64,000 nt of DNA from Apium graveolens. Lineage: Eukaryota; Streptophyta; Magnoliopsida; Apiales; Apiaceae. The notes beneath the pieces were generated by a model. It ran no database searches. It saw nothing but the letters and a program-made list of their open reading frames with translations, and was not told the DNA's origin. Each line of letters opens with the position of its first letter. Position 1 is the stretch's first letter. The stretch spans positions 65,073,414-65,137,413 of the forward strand of contig NC_133653.1 of the NCBI RefSeq assembly GCF_009905375.1, read 5' to 3'. Positions 9,556 through 20,221 of the stretch are shown in pieces. A program made the position numbers and the translations under genes.

Positions 9556-10135
9556 AGGGAAACAGAATGATTCTTTGGTATATGGATAGTGGTTGCTCAA
9601 GGCATATGACTGGAGATTCTACCCTGCTCACTGGTTTTAGAGAAAGAGCTGGCCCTAGTATTACTTTTGGAGATGACAACAGGGGTTATACTGTGTGATA
9701 TGGCTTGATTTCAAAAGATAATGTCATCATTGAGGAAGTTGCCCTAGTGGATGGTCTCAAGCATAATTTGTTGAGTATCATCCAGCTTTATGATAGGGGA
9801 AACTCAGTTACTTTTAATGCAGCATCTTGTGTTGTGACTAACAAGAAGAGCAACAAAGTGGTTATCACTGGAGTAAGAAAAGGAAATGTGTATCTAGTTG
9901 ACTTCAACTCAACAAATGCATAATCTATAACTTGTCTTCTCAGTAAAGCAAGTCAAGATGAAAGTTGGCTATGGCACAAGAAGCTGTCCCATCTAAACTT
10001 CAAAACCACGAATGAGCTAGTCAAGAAAGAATTGGTTAGAGGTATTACTCAAGTGGAGTTTTCAAAGGATGGATTGTGTGATTCCTGCCAGAAAGGAAAG
10101 CAGATTAAAGCATCATTCAAAAAGAAGCTTTGAAG
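9556..10135 (+). pseudogene. pol: Protease and pre-integrase region of copy G
   Basis: Begins after GTGTGCAG|GG. The retropepsin motif MDSGCSRHMTG is near 9583-9615, then SITFGDDN and LKHNLLSI. In-frame stops at about 9698 (a GGA codon in copy E) and about 9922 interrupt it. The longest open piece is 9705-9923. The zinc-binding pre-integrase part WLWHKKLSHLNF...CDSCQKGKQ follows to about 10110, where an indel shifts the frame into the integrase core. Confidence 0.8.
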
Positions 10136-10683
10136 AACCTTTACAGTTACTTCACATGGACTTGTTTGGACCAGTAAATGTGTTGTCTATCTCAAAGAAG
10201 AGATATTTCCTAGTAATTGTGGATGATTTTTCAAATTTATCTTGGACATATTTTTTAAAGTCCAAAGATGAGGCTAGTGAAATCATCACCAATCACATAA
10301 GGCAAGTTAACAATCATCCTGACTTCAAGGTTAGAATAATCACGAGTGACAATGGAACTGAATTCAAGAATTCTGTGATGAGAGGGTTTTGTGAAGAGTA
10401 TGGAATCATGCATGAGTTTTATACAGCAAGAACTCCACAGCAAAATGGTGTAGTGGAAAGGAAGAGTAAATCACTAATTGAAGCTGCAAGAACTATGCTT
10501 GAAGAATCAAGGCTGCCAACTTACTTTTGGGCAGAAGCTGTGAATACAACATGTTATACTCAGAATATCTCCTTGATCAATCAAGCAAAAGGCATGACTC
10601 CAGATCAGATATTCAAGAATAGGATGCCAACTCTAAATTTTCTTCATGTCTTTGGATGTAAATGCTACATTCGAAGGAATTAA
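10069..10683 (+). CDS. pol: Integrase core of copy G
   Basis: Open for 204 codons, though the first roughly 22 residues are out-of-frame read-in. The rve-type core holds DLFGPVNVLSISKKRYFLVIVDD (first catalytic Asp), IITSDNGTEFKN (second Asp) and PQQNGVVERKSKSL (Glu), so the DDE triad is present. The conserved AARTMLEESRLPTYFWAEAVN and FHVFGCKCY-type tail follow. It ends at TAA (10681-10683) where copy E has CAA. It would integrate cDNA into the chromosome. Confidence 0.88.
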   Translation: MDCVIPARKESRLKHHSKRSFEEPLQLLHMDLFGPVNVLSISKKRYFLVIVDDFSNLSWTYFLKSKDEASEIITNHIRQVNNHPDFKVRIITSDNGTEFKNSVMRGFCEEYGIMHEFYTARTPQQNGVVERKSKSLIEAARTMLEESRLPTYFWAEAVNTTCYTQNISLINQAKGMTPDQIFKNRMPTLNFLHVFGCKCYIRRN

Positions 10684-11330
10684 ACTGAACAGCATGTAAA
10701 GTTTGATGCTAAAGCAGATGAAGGAATTTTTGTTGAATATGCTGTTGGAAAAGCATATAGAGTCTACAATCTAAGAACAAACATTTTTATGGAATCTGTA
10801 CATGTTGTGTTTGAAGATAAGAAGATTGAAGGACTAAAAGATGAAGGTTTCCATGATAGCCTCAAATTTGACAATGTTAAGATGATCTGTGACGATAGTG
10901 ATGATGATAGTGATCAAGAAATAGTGGCTATGGATAATGCAGAAAAGACTATCTCCAATGATGCACAAAAATCAGCATCAGTCGAGGTACAAAATGCATC
11001 ATCCATCGATAAACAATCAGCTTTCATCCGTCGGGATGCAAAGTGCATCATCCGTCGTTACAATGAGAGAATCTGAGAGTCAAAATAGATCACTTACAGA
11101 AAGAAATCCTTCTTCAAATCAAAGATTTACAAACTCAGGGGGAGTTTCATCTAATCAAAACTCTGTCACACATCAAGACAATGATGAGGCCTCTTCATCT
11201 AGAGCCAATCTACCATAATAGAGAAAATGGACTAGAGATCACCCTTTTGAGCTCATTATTGGTGATGTATCTTCTAGAGTTCAAACAAGAAAATCAACTC
11301 AGGAAGAGCTAAACAGGAAGAGCTATGCAG
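10684..11330 (+). pseudogene. pol: Integrase C-terminus and int-RT spacer of copy G
   Basis: The frame carries ADEGIF, YRVYNLRTN and VVFEDKKIEGLKDEG, the conserved end of copia integrase. An acidic, Ser-rich linker follows (to about 11215) whose DNA holds ATCCATCGA and ATCCGTCGG/ATCCGTCGT copies between 10980 and 11060. Open piece 10789-11076. The linker joins integrase to RT and matches the spacer of E at 38060-38420. Confidence 0.7.
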
Positions 11331-12248
11331 GAAGAGCTAAACCAATTTGAAAGGAATAAAGTATGAAAGCTGGTACCCAAGCCTAAAGGAAAGAATCCAA
11401 TTGACACCAAATGGGTATTCAGAAATAAGATTGATGAAAATGGCATAGTTGTCAGGAACAAAGCTAGATTGGTTGCTAGGGGCTATTGTCAACAAGAAGG
11501 AATAGATTTTGATGAAACTTTTTCTCCTGTTGCAAGACTTGAAGCCATCATAATTTTCTTAGCCTATGCAGCCCATGCCAATTTCAAAGTCTATCAAATG
11601 GATGTCAAAAGTGCCTTTATGAATGGAGATTTGTAGGAGGAAGTCTATGTCAGTCAGCCTCCTGGTTTTGAAGATCCAAATTTTCCAGAATATGTCTACT
11701 ATCTTTTGAAAGCACTTTATGGTTTGAAGCAAGCACCTAGAGCCTTGTATGATACTTTGTCAAAGTTTGTCTTAGAAAATCACTTCACAAGAGGTGATGT
11801 TGACGAAACTTTATTCTTTAGAAATGTTAATGGCTCTAGTATACTTGTTCAATATGTAGTTGATATTATATTTAGCACTACAGATGAAAAACTTTGCAAA
11901 AAGTTTGCCAAACTGATACAAAATAAGTATGAAATGAGCATAATGGGAGAACTAACTTACTTTCTTGGTTTACAAGTCAAGCAAGTTAGTGATGGAATAT
12001 TCATTAGTCAAACCAAATATATTTATGATCTTTTAAAGAAGTTTGATCTAATAGATTGCACATCTGCAAAAACTCCCTTGGCCACTGCAACTAAACTTGA
12101 ATTAAACACTACTGAAAAGTTTGTGGATATTTCAAGCTATACAGGCATGGTTGGCTCACTCTTGTACTTAACAGCTAGTAGGCCAGATATAATATTTGCT
12201 ACTTTTCTTTGTGCTAGATTTCAGGCTGATCCTAGAGAGTCTCACTAA
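11331..12248 (+). pseudogene. pol: Reverse transcriptase of copy G, catalytic motif lost
   Basis: The RT pattern is clear: [97 protein letters not shown] at 11364-11366 and TAG at 11634-11636 interrupt it; the open piece is 11706-12248. At about 11852-11866 the active-site YVDD of other copies reads YVVD, losing one metal-binding Asp, so this RT would be dead even without the stops. Confidence 0.85.
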
Positions 12249-12825
12249 ATAGCTGTAAAGAGAATCTTCAGATATCTCAAGGGAACACCAAAACTTGGCA
12301 TTTGGTACCCTAGAGATACTGGTTTTGATCTAACTGGTTATTCAGATGCAGACTATGCAGGGTGCAAAATTGATAAAAAAAAGCACTAGAGGAACCTGTC
12401 AATTTCTAGGAAACAAGCTAGTATCCTGGTTCAGTAAAAAGCAAAATTCAGTCTCTACTTCTACAGCTGAGGCTGAATATATTGTTGCTGGCAGTTTCTG
12501 TGCACAAATTCTATGGATGAAAAACCAATTGTTGGACTATGGTCTGTAGGTGGACAAAATTCCTATTTTCTGTGATAACAGAAGTGCAATTTCCATTACT
12601 GAAAATCCAGTACAACATTCAAGAACAAAGCACATAGACATCAAGTATCACTTCATTAGGGAACATGTAATGAGTGCTACTGTGGAACTTTATTTTGTTC
12701 CAAGTGACAAGCAACTTGCAGATATCTTTACCAAACCACTTGATAAATCCACCTTCACTAGGTTGTTAAGTGAGTTAGGTATGCTTAATTACTCTCAAAT
12801 CACTTTTGATTATTTTTCAAGTTGA
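12249..12825 (+). pseudogene. pol: RNase H of copy G
   Basis: The RNase H fold segments are GYSDADYAG (near 12340), a frameshift at an A-run near 12375, STAEAEYIVAGS (near 12460), a TAG at about 12547-12549, then IPIFCDNRSAISITENPVQHSRTKHIDIKYHFIR and DIFTKPLDKSTF. Open pieces 12346-12549 and 12550-12825. Asp, Glu and Asp catalytic positions are all still encoded. The pol frame ends at 12825. Confidence 0.85.
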
Positions 12826-13313
12826 TATGCAGCCAGAAACTTAATTGATTTTTATATTTTGAATGTAAATTTGGCTAAGTCAAAATCTACATCTCGGCGG
12901 ATGTTTATTATCCATCGAGTTTGATCATCCTTCGAAGTAGAATAGCCTAGTAAAAATCAATTACTTTTCTAAAGCCGACAGATAATTGCTTTATTCCCAT
13001 CCGTCGAATTGTCGACATCTTAGCCGTTAAAGTTTTGAACATTGTCCATCGGATTTAGTTACAGTCTGTAAGTATATCATGATGGATAATTGACATAATT
13101 TTGACTGTTTATTTTTACTTTTAAAATGGCTATTTTGGGCAATTTTCATTGGGTCTTTAATTTTTACCTTTAATTTTTATCCCATTTTATCTGAGAATAC
13201 ATAAAAGCCTTATTCCAAGTTTATTTTAGCTTTTATCTTTCTCTATTGCAATTAACTGCTCTCTTCTTCCTCAAAGCAACCCCCCTTTTTTCTGCAACCT
13301 TTCTTGCTTAAAA
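12826..13313 (+). other. Spacer between pol and ORF3 of copy G
   Basis: No ORF. It holds family-2 motifs in both orientations: a CGGCGGAT variant near 12895, ATCCATCGA near 12912, ATCCGTCGA near 13000 and a degenerate copy near 13046. The equivalent spacer of E (36003-36448) is similarly loaded with motif copies. Confidence 0.65.
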
Positions 13314-13822
13314 ATGGCACCAATAGTCAAGATCATGTCTCAGACAGGATTTATCTATGAAAATAACAACTTTTTGGCTCTTGTGAACAAATAAATTCCA
13401 GCCTCTGAAGATTATCACAAAATGATGGATTTTGTGAAGGGATGCAAGCTTAACTATGCCATGCTGGAATCACTCACAATTTAATGTGAAGTTGTGGAGG
13501 AGATGTGGACTACTGGTGTGTATCAGGAAACTGACAAAAAATAACTCTATCCATTAAAGATAAGGAATTTTGCATTAACAGTGATACTATTCAAGCATGC
13601 TTTAAAATTCCTGAAAACACTACTACTAAACCACACACGGATGCTGATTTAGTTAAATTACTTAATTCTATTGGGTATGCACTTTCTACCACTAAGTTAA
13701 GTGAGATTAGAAGGCTAGGTCTTAGGAAAGAGTGGAGTTATCTGTGTGATGTAGTTACCAAGGTGTATCTGGTAAGATAAGCAAATTTGATTCTATCAAT
13801 ACTACCATGCTTAACATGCTCT
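13314..13822 (+). pseudogene. ORF3 N-terminus of copy G
   Basis: Starts ATGGCACC (MAPIVKIMSQTGFIYENNNF), aligning with MAPVVKIMSQSGF in copy E. In-frame TAA stops occur at about 13392 and 13482, with frameshifts near 13540 and 13770. Conserved blocks are YHKMMDFVKGCKLNYAMLES and RLGLRKEWSYLCD. It is cut after CTTAACATGCTCT by the solo LTR at 13823. I do not recognise the protein family, and no signal peptide or membrane segment is visible. Confidence 0.72.
13818..13822. other. Target-site duplication GCTCT, left copy
   Basis: GCTCT is repeated at 15267-15271 and flanks the TG...CA insertion. Removing one copy and the insert restores continuous ORF3 alignment with copy E. Confidence 0.85.
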
Positions 13823-15266
13823 TGTTAGAGCAAAAACATGCGCTAAAATTCACGCAAATATACGCGTTCGCAAGTAGTATAAGATATAAATCAAATTCCT
13901 TCCCACAGAGACTCTTTGGTTAATTTAAGAATATGCACCTATGCAACAATGATATGGTTATTATCCAATGCTAAGAAAAATAACAAGTTGAGATTGTTTA
14001 TAACTAAGAATTAAACTAACAAATATAACTAAGAGAACAAGAATGGTTGAATTAATATATATGACAAACATGGGATTCTAACTTCATTAAATACTTCATT
14101 CAATAGCCTTTTTGTTCTTAACCTTAGCATGTAATGGTGATGACACTAATCAGATAACAGGAAACTAGTAAATGCCAACTTTCTTTGTACGAATACCCTA
14201 CTACCAAGCATCCACGAAAGAGATAGAAGTTGAATAGACACCAATTATGCTTAGTCCTTATATGTCTATAAGAATTGAAAATATAACGGTTAATGCACAA
14301 GTTATCTATCGTGATTACATAGGGAAAGTAAGATGCTTAAAATTACCTATGAATCATGCATAACAAATACATGAACCTATGCTAGCATGGCAAGTGCTAA
14401 ACCTCTATATTCACTATCGCTTCAATAGAGATTAACACGCTATCTTATATGTTAGCTACGCACATAAGACGGATAAGCACAACCAGTAATAGGTTATCAT
14501 ACAATAACCACACACTAAGGTATCGAAATAATTTAACTAAAGAAATCCATAAATAAATCTTCTAGAACCCCACGATAACGATTAGTTCATAATCGAACTC
14601 ATCGTCACCATGGGTTCCAATGAAAGCATGATAATAGACAATATAAGAGTACTAGGGTTCAAAGACAAATCGAAACCAAGCATCCAAGTATCGCCTAAAT
14701 CAAAGAAACAAAAGTCTTCTTCTCTATAGCCTTCTCGTGTTCTCTAGGTCTTCTTATTGCCATCTTAGGCCTCCTTGATATTAAAAACGTCTTTTTATTG
14801 ATATATATAGGCTCCAAGATGACCAGGACTCTCAAAATCTTCAATTTCAACTAAAATCAGAATTCTGGTGCAGAAATCGGGCGCAGGGGCGCTGTTTTCG
14901 GCCGCGGCCGCGCTGGAATAGTGATTTCATCGGCGCGGGCGCGCTGGTTCTGGCGCAACCGCGCTGGCCTTCTGGAAAATTTCTGACATTTCTTCTTTTG
15001 GTCGTATCTTGAGTTCCGCTCGTCAGAATTAGGGGATTCAACTGCTCACGCGAAGCTAACGAGATTCTATACAACTTGAGAATGTCCTAGGCTTCCAATT
15101 ATGATCTTTTTTCAGCATAATTCTTTGAAAAGCTTTTTTCTTCCTTTAACTAATGTCTGAAATGCAATAACACGAAAATACATCAAAAATACCAAAAACT
15201 TGAGTCCAAAACACCAACTTAAGCCTGTAATGAAGCGTTCCAAGTAGATATAAAATCCGCTTATCA
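13823..15266 (-). repeat. Solo LTR of an Athila/Tat-like Ty3/gypsy family (1,444 bp)
   Basis: The insertion begins TGTTAGAGCAAAAACATG and ends CGCTTATCA, with a perfect 5-bp GCTCT duplication, but has no PBS, polypurine tract or pol. That is what LTR-LTR recombination leaves. The minus-strand start TGATAAGCGGATTTTATATC and the sequence CGCAAATATACGCGTTCGCA near the other end recall Athila/Tat-type LTRs; the orientation and family call are inference. It contains an unusual GC-rich patch at 14880-14968. The small ORF at 14847-15074 shows no domain. Confidence 0.8.
14880..14968. repeat. GC-rich CGCGC-repeat patch inside the solo LTR
   Basis: About 90 bp dense in CpG and GCGC, with the palindrome GCGGCCGC and three or four loose repeats ending in CGCGCTGG, in an otherwise AT-rich LTR. 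Confidence 0.7.
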
Positions 15267-15271
15267 GCTCT
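15267..15271. other. Target-site duplication GCTCT, right copy
   Basis: Partner of 13818-13822. Confidence 0.85.
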
Positions 15272-16539
15272 ACATGCTATTTACTGATAATTACTATAAT
15301 TTAGGTGATACTATCATGTTTGAGTTAGGTTACAAGTTAGGGGAGATCAAAAAGAGAGCAAGAAATATTTATTATGCTAGATTTTTTATGATTATTGCTA
15401 ACCATATATGTAAGGATCTTGTAATTGAGAACCCAACCAACAAACGGGGTTGTTGGATTCAAGAAAGGAGAATAATTGCTGATTTAAACAGAGTTGATCA
15501 CCACAAGGAGGTGCCCCTTATTTATTTTCCTATCATGGAGGGCCCTCTGGTAAGTGAGGTAAATGCTTCTGTCCCTACTCTTTCTACCTCTCAAGTTTCT
15601 TTTCCATTGACTGTGGCTATGACATCTGTGTCAATGACCCAACTGATGCCTACCCAAGCCACAAAATCCAAACCTTTAAAATCCAAATCAAAGGAACCAC
15701 ACTCTGGTGTCTCTCAAAAGATGCCAGTTTCAAAATCTACCAAAAGCAAAGAGGGGAGTGTGAAGGTGGTTAAGATTGGTGAGGGACAGGGTGAACATAA
15801 AAGAAACCTTAAGAATAAGGATGGTGAGGTGAGTGTACCCAAACCTAGCCACACCACAGTTTCCCAACAAAATGTGGTGCTTAATAAGGAAATTAGCACA
15901 TCTCTAGTTTCATCTTCTCAAAAGGATGCTACTATTGAAATAAGCTCCCTACCAGGAGCACATGTCAAAAGGGCTAGGGTAACAGACTCACCCCAAACTC
16001 ATACAAGAAAGAAGAAATCTAGAAAACTTGGGGATGCACAGGGATCACACACAGTGCAAACTACAGCTAAAGACTCAGTCACTGCACCATCTCAAACTCA
16101 GTTTGATGTGACTCCAATAAATGTGGAGTCACAACCAAAATCTTTAACAATAGAAGCACCAAACACACAAAACTCTCCCACCAATTCTCTGGATGTGGAT
16201 ATGATTCACACATCAATCTTTGATTCTCCTTCCTTAACTCTGTTGGAGAAGCCAAAATTCAGTACAAGTGAGCATAATCTTCTAGATGATTTGTTGGCTC
16301 ACTTGCCAATTCTTTTAGGTACCATTGAGACTTCTGTGCCTAAATTATCATCAATCTGCACAGAGTCCATAATAGTTTCTACTCCATCCTCTACCATTTC
16401 TTCTATTCCGATGGATATTATTCATCCGTCGGCTAGTGACTGTATCCCGAAGGATGTGCCTAACAGGAGTCATCCGTCGGCTATCCTAACTACTACCCCG
16501 ATGGATGTTCCTCATCCGTCGGTACTCTACACAAGCTGA
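15272..16539 (+). CDS. ORF3 of copy G, middle segment (421 codons open)
   Basis: Resumes ORF3 after the solo LTR. The first part matches copy E: YYARFF, ANHICKDLVIENP and IYFPIMEGPLVSEVN. From about residue 95 it becomes a Ser/Thr/Pro/Lys-rich disordered stretch. The last 60 codons contain repeated family-2 motifs in the DNA (about 16408, 16434, 16471 and 16499-16522; CCGATGGAT and ATCCGTCGG), giving repeated HPS and PMD peptides. It ends at TGA 16537-16539 by frame loss. Function unknown. Confidence 0.75.
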
Positions 16540-17768
16540 ATTTTCAACAATTGTTACAAGTGTAGATGAGCTAGTGGTTGTGTAATCACTCTTAGGATTG
16601 AGGGACAGGAGTGAACAGAGTGAGAGGCTGAGTTGCTCTCAGGAAAAAGGAGAGGAAAAGAGAGAAAATATGGAGGCTACTTCTTTCAGCCTGGAAAAAG
16701 TGAGTGAGAGGAGTTCCACCTTAGTAGGTGAAGGTGAGGGTGTGAGGGTGGTGAGCCAAGAGGAGCCCTTGATGCAAGAATATAGAAAAAATGAGAGAAA
16801 TGCATGTACTGAAATTTGGGAAGAGCCCATTGTAAGTGAGTTAACGGATGTCAATGAGGGTAAAAAGAAACAAATAATTCAGCAATAATATAAAGCTGTC
16901 TTAGATTTTGTTTCTTATGAAGCTGAGGCATTTACTCACCCTGTTTCAGCTTATCAAGTTCTAGCTGAACAGGACAATGTGGCTGCTGAAATAATGCTAA
17001 ATTTAATGATACAACAACCTCCATGCAAAGAGCCAAAGATGCCATCTCATCCATGCCACCCACAGCTGGTGATGATGTTAATTATGGAACTGGTAGTTCT
17101 GAAGACATATTTGGGGATGAAGATGATGATGATGAAGAGTTTATGAACATAAGTGGAGAAGCAGGCCCTAGCTCCAGGTCGAACATTCCATCTTGGGTGT
17201 CTTCCAAAGAATACGATAAGCAACACTTTAAGTCTACTCTCTTTCATATCATTCAACAAACTCAGACAGCTCTTTAAGCTACAACCAATGCCAACACCAA
17301 GAAGCTTCTTCAAACACATCTCTATTCTCTTCAACTGCACCAAATTCAATCTCTTCAACACAATCCGGATGTCACTTCAATTAAAATAGAAATCGATCAA
17401 GTCAAGAAGGATGTTTCTGAGAGACTGGATGCTAAATTCCCCAACACAACCATGTTTGACATCAACATACAACTAAGGAAAAACTCTAATATGGCCAGCA
17501 AAGTGGACTACTTGGATATAAGACTCAAAACCTTGGAAGCTTCCATCACTGCAATCCATTTACATCAAGTTTAACAAACTCAGTTGCTTCAAAAGCTAGT
17601 GGCTGCACAGACTTCTATCTCTACTCAACTTGATGCTAACAAAAGGGGGAGAAAGGCTCAATTGTTCCAGTTAGCCAAGAGAAGCCAACTAGTGAGGGGG
17701 AGAATGTGCCAAATATACAAGTCAGTCAAGTAATTATGCCATAAATTACTTTTCCAAATACACCAGTC
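16540..17768 (+). pseudogene. ORF3 of copy G, degraded central segment
   Basis: Short frames align in order with E 33361-34083: a Glu-rich segment (16598-16888), AFTHPVSAYQ and a linker near 16930-16975, then DEDDDDEEFMNISGEAGPSSRSNIPSW (17023-17277) and a Gln/Leu-rich helical part (about 17270-17720) like the E segment LQLQYIRQNL. A GGGGGAGAA tract at 17644 and another at 17696 resemble polypurine tracts; Sireviruses often carry extra ones. Stops and shifts are frequent. Confidence 0.6.
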
Positions 17769-18623
17769 TTGGACAGCATTGATCTAATCCGGATAACAGC
17801 TACTAAGTTGGAATCACATGAAAATTTCAAGAAGCTTGATATTGCAGCAGTTGAGAAGGAACTGGATGAAAAATGGAAGAAAATTGATGAAGAGATAGTA
17901 AAGAAGTTTGGTCCAATTGAGAAGAAAGACAAGGTCTTTTCTCACTTCTCTCAATTGAGACAAATTTCTGCAAAAGAAATGAGTTTGGATAATTTGGAAA
18001 AGGGCCAACCTTTATGTATAAAGTTTCCAAAAGCCAACTTGATTTTTAAGCCCAAAAGAAATTATCCAAAGTTATATGACAAAAATCCCTTGGACCTTAT
18101 GTTTGAGACTCCAAGGCCAGATGAAAAGAAGCTGCTGGCAAGGTCTATTGTATTCTTCAAAGATCCAACTGACTCTGTGCTAAAGAGAAGAATTTCTAAG
18201 ATCTACAGGAATGGGAAAGAAATATGTGTGGTGGCTGGATACCCTCAGTTTGCAGAAGCTAAGAAGGAAGAAAAGGAGAGAATCAAGCAAGAAAAGAAGC
18301 AAGCTGCTTCAGATGCTAAGAAGCTCAAACAGAAGAAAAGGCAAGCTGTTATAGTAGACAAGCTTCAAGCTGTGAAAACTGCAACTGAGATTTCTGAGAA
18401 ACAACCCGTGGTAGCTAAAGATCAGGATCGAAAAATGCACAAGGAACCTCAACAGAAAAGGAAGTTCAAATACAAAATCCTTCCCAAAAGAAGATTGAAC
18501 TTCAATGATGATAAGATGGAAGATTACATTCCCAACCAGTCTACATCTACAACTCAAACATCCAAGCCCTCAGTGGTGCAGGATGAATTTAAGGTGGATC
18601 CTACAAAGAACTTTCATGGTTAG
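17769..18623 (+). CDS. ORF3 of copy G, basic/coiled-coil segment (284 codons open)
   Basis: Aligns with E 32200-33150: DSIDLIRITATKLE, a Lys/Glu helical stretch (residues about 15-65), LIFKPKRNYPKLYDKNPLDLM, a KKLLARSIVFFKDP block near residue 118, ICVVAGYPQFAEAKKE, and a long Lys/Glu coiled coil (residues about 155-230). The FFKDP block and the following Lys-rich DAKK stretch also recall family-1 ORF3. It ends at TAG 18621-18623, with the protein continuing in frame beyond. Function unknown; nucleic-acid binding is conceivable from the charge. Confidence 0.75.
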   Translation: MDSIDLIRITATKLESHENFKKLDIAAVEKELDEKWKKIDEEIVKKFGPIEKKDKVFSHFSQLRQISAKEMSLDNLEKGQPLCIKFPKANLIFKPKRNYPKLYDKNPLDLMFETPRPDEKKLLARSIVFFKDPTDSVLKRRISKIYRNGKEICVVAGYPQFAEAKKEEKERIKQEKKQAASDAKKLKQKKRQAVIVDKLQAVKTATEISEKQPVVAKDQDRKMHKEPQQKRKFKYKILPKRRLNFNDDKMEDYIPNQSTSTTQTSKPSVVQDEFKVDPTKNFHG

Positions 18624-19396
18624 CCAATAGTTCCCAAGGATGAGCCTATAGACTGGGATAGTTTTCCTCTTCCTAAGCTTAATTAACCAATCTTTAACAA
18701 GTTAAAGAAGACAAAGACAAGAGCAATCAAGAAGGTCAAGCCTGTGAAACTCAAAACCAAAACCTTAACCAAATCTCAACCAACTGTCAACAAGAGAGAT
18801 CTTCTATATATCTGTGACATCAAGGAGTTTTTAGATATAAATCTCTACATGGATGAACTAGAAGAAGTGAGAGCAATTGATTCTCAGAGGAATCTCCCTG
18901 AAAGAATGGTGTTCAAATACAAGGGTCGGAAAGAGATCATATGGCCCCTTCACAGAATTCTTCAATAAAGTTGTTCTGTTTTGATAAAGATCTTCTCATC
19001 ATTCAAGAAACAATTTAGATTCAATGTGACCGCCAAAAGAATGATTCTAAAGAAGATAGAAGAACTAAGGATCAACAAAGCCTCAAATGCACTCCCAAGG
19101 ACTCTATCAATTCCCTTCACATGAAATAGAGTGCACTTGAGGCCTTACTGGCTAATGGAATTCATGGATGAAAAGGGTGTTAGGAGATTATTCAGGCTAG
19201 ATGACCAATTGAGCATCTCAAGAAATGAGACTCTATTGGAAATACAAGAAAAGCTAGATTTATCAAATGTTGAAGAACATGAATTTCACAGAGAACTCTA
19301 AAATCAAATAGAAGAGAACAACAGGAAGCTTGGGAAGAAATCAAGACAATCAAGGAAATAGATCAAATTTGCTCAGACTAGAGGAGCACCTTGAAA
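18624..19396 (+). pseudogene. ORF3 of copy G, C-terminal domain
   Basis: Open piece 18744-18968 carries ICDIKEFLDINLYMDELEEV and LPERMVFKYKGR, matching copy E ICDIKQFSDIELYLDELEEV and LPERLVFKYKGS. After a TAA at 18966-18968 the homology goes on (AKRMILKKIEELR, DDQLSISRNETLLEIQEKLD) to a tail ending RGAP at about 19390. This is the same C-terminal domain that family 1 carries in divergent form. Confidence 0.72.
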
Positions 19397-19554
19397 ATGA
19401 TTGTGAGAACTTTTTGCATACTTTACTTTGTTCAATTTTCAAATAAACTATAGCACTTACAAGTTTTATCTACCATAATTCAATTTGTACATTTAGGGTG
19501 TTTTGTTATCATCAAGTTTCTCTTAATTTATGGCTACAATTCCAGTAGACATAA
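19397..19554 (+). other. 3' untranslated spacer of copy G
   Basis: AT-rich and without a usable ORF. It leads to the polypurine tract and corresponds to 31420-31565 in copy E (minus). Confidence 0.6.
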
Positions 19555-19566
19555 ATTGGGGGAGAT
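19555..19566 (+). other. Polypurine tract of copy G
   Basis: TTGGGGGAGAT immediately before the 3' LTR start TGTTAGGAATATG. Confidence 0.85.
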
Positions 19567-19900
19567 TGTTAGGAATATGTTGTGAACTTGATGATAAGTT
19601 GAACAAAACACCTTAGTAGATTTAACTTAGTGTTTTGTAGCTCTTAACGGATGTTCTACAATAGTCCTGATGGATGAACTTTATAGTCCTGACGGATGAC
19701 AACTGAACATCCATCGAGAGTGTTGCTTATGTAATAATAAGTCTTGTAGCACATTCCTGCAAACAACAATATATTGGTAGATGCTATAGGATTCTTTAAG
19801 TCATGTTGACTACAAGATTGATATGCAGAATAGGTTGGCTAATTGTAAATATAAGATGTCCTGTAATTCTGTATAAGTGAAATGAGTCAAGTGATAGAAA

Positions 19901-19990
19901 GGCTCCCGACGGATGATCTACAAAGGCTCCCGACAGATAATCAACATGGGTCCCGATGGATGACCAACATAGTCTCGACGGATGATCATA
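19901..19990 (+). repeat. Four tandem 23-24 bp units with the CGACGGATGA motif in LTR G
   Basis: Units start at 19901, 19925, 19948 and 19971. Each is a variant of TCCCGACGGATGATCAACA. Further single motifs lie upstream at about 19669-19720 in both orientations. Confidence 0.85.
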
Positions 19991-20213
19991 ATTCAAAAGA
20001 GCAGTTGACAGTGACAACATAGTCACATGCGTCGGGTGTTTGCAAATGTAATGTGGCAGCCTAATTGCAGGATTTAGAGAACAAAGAAGCATTACCATTT
20101 CCATGCAATTATGAAGATATTCAAAGACGCTGGATAGAGTAATGAAGTAGCATGAAATTTGACTAGAAACAATTTTTTTTACTTGTTTGTCTTTTTATCA
20201 TGTAACTTGGTAG

Positions 20214-20221
20214 TATAAAAA
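20214..20221 (+). promoter_or_regulatory. TATA-like box in LTR G
   Basis: TATAAAAA in a stretch (GGTAGTATAAAAACCAAGTG) equivalent to the TATATAAACCAAGTA site of copy E. Confidence 0.55.

Noticed and set aside
14847..15074. 75-codon minus-strand ORF in the solo LTR, Arg/Pro/Ala-rich
   Set aside because: Produced by the GC-rich CGCGC repeats, which rarely give stops; no homology recognised.
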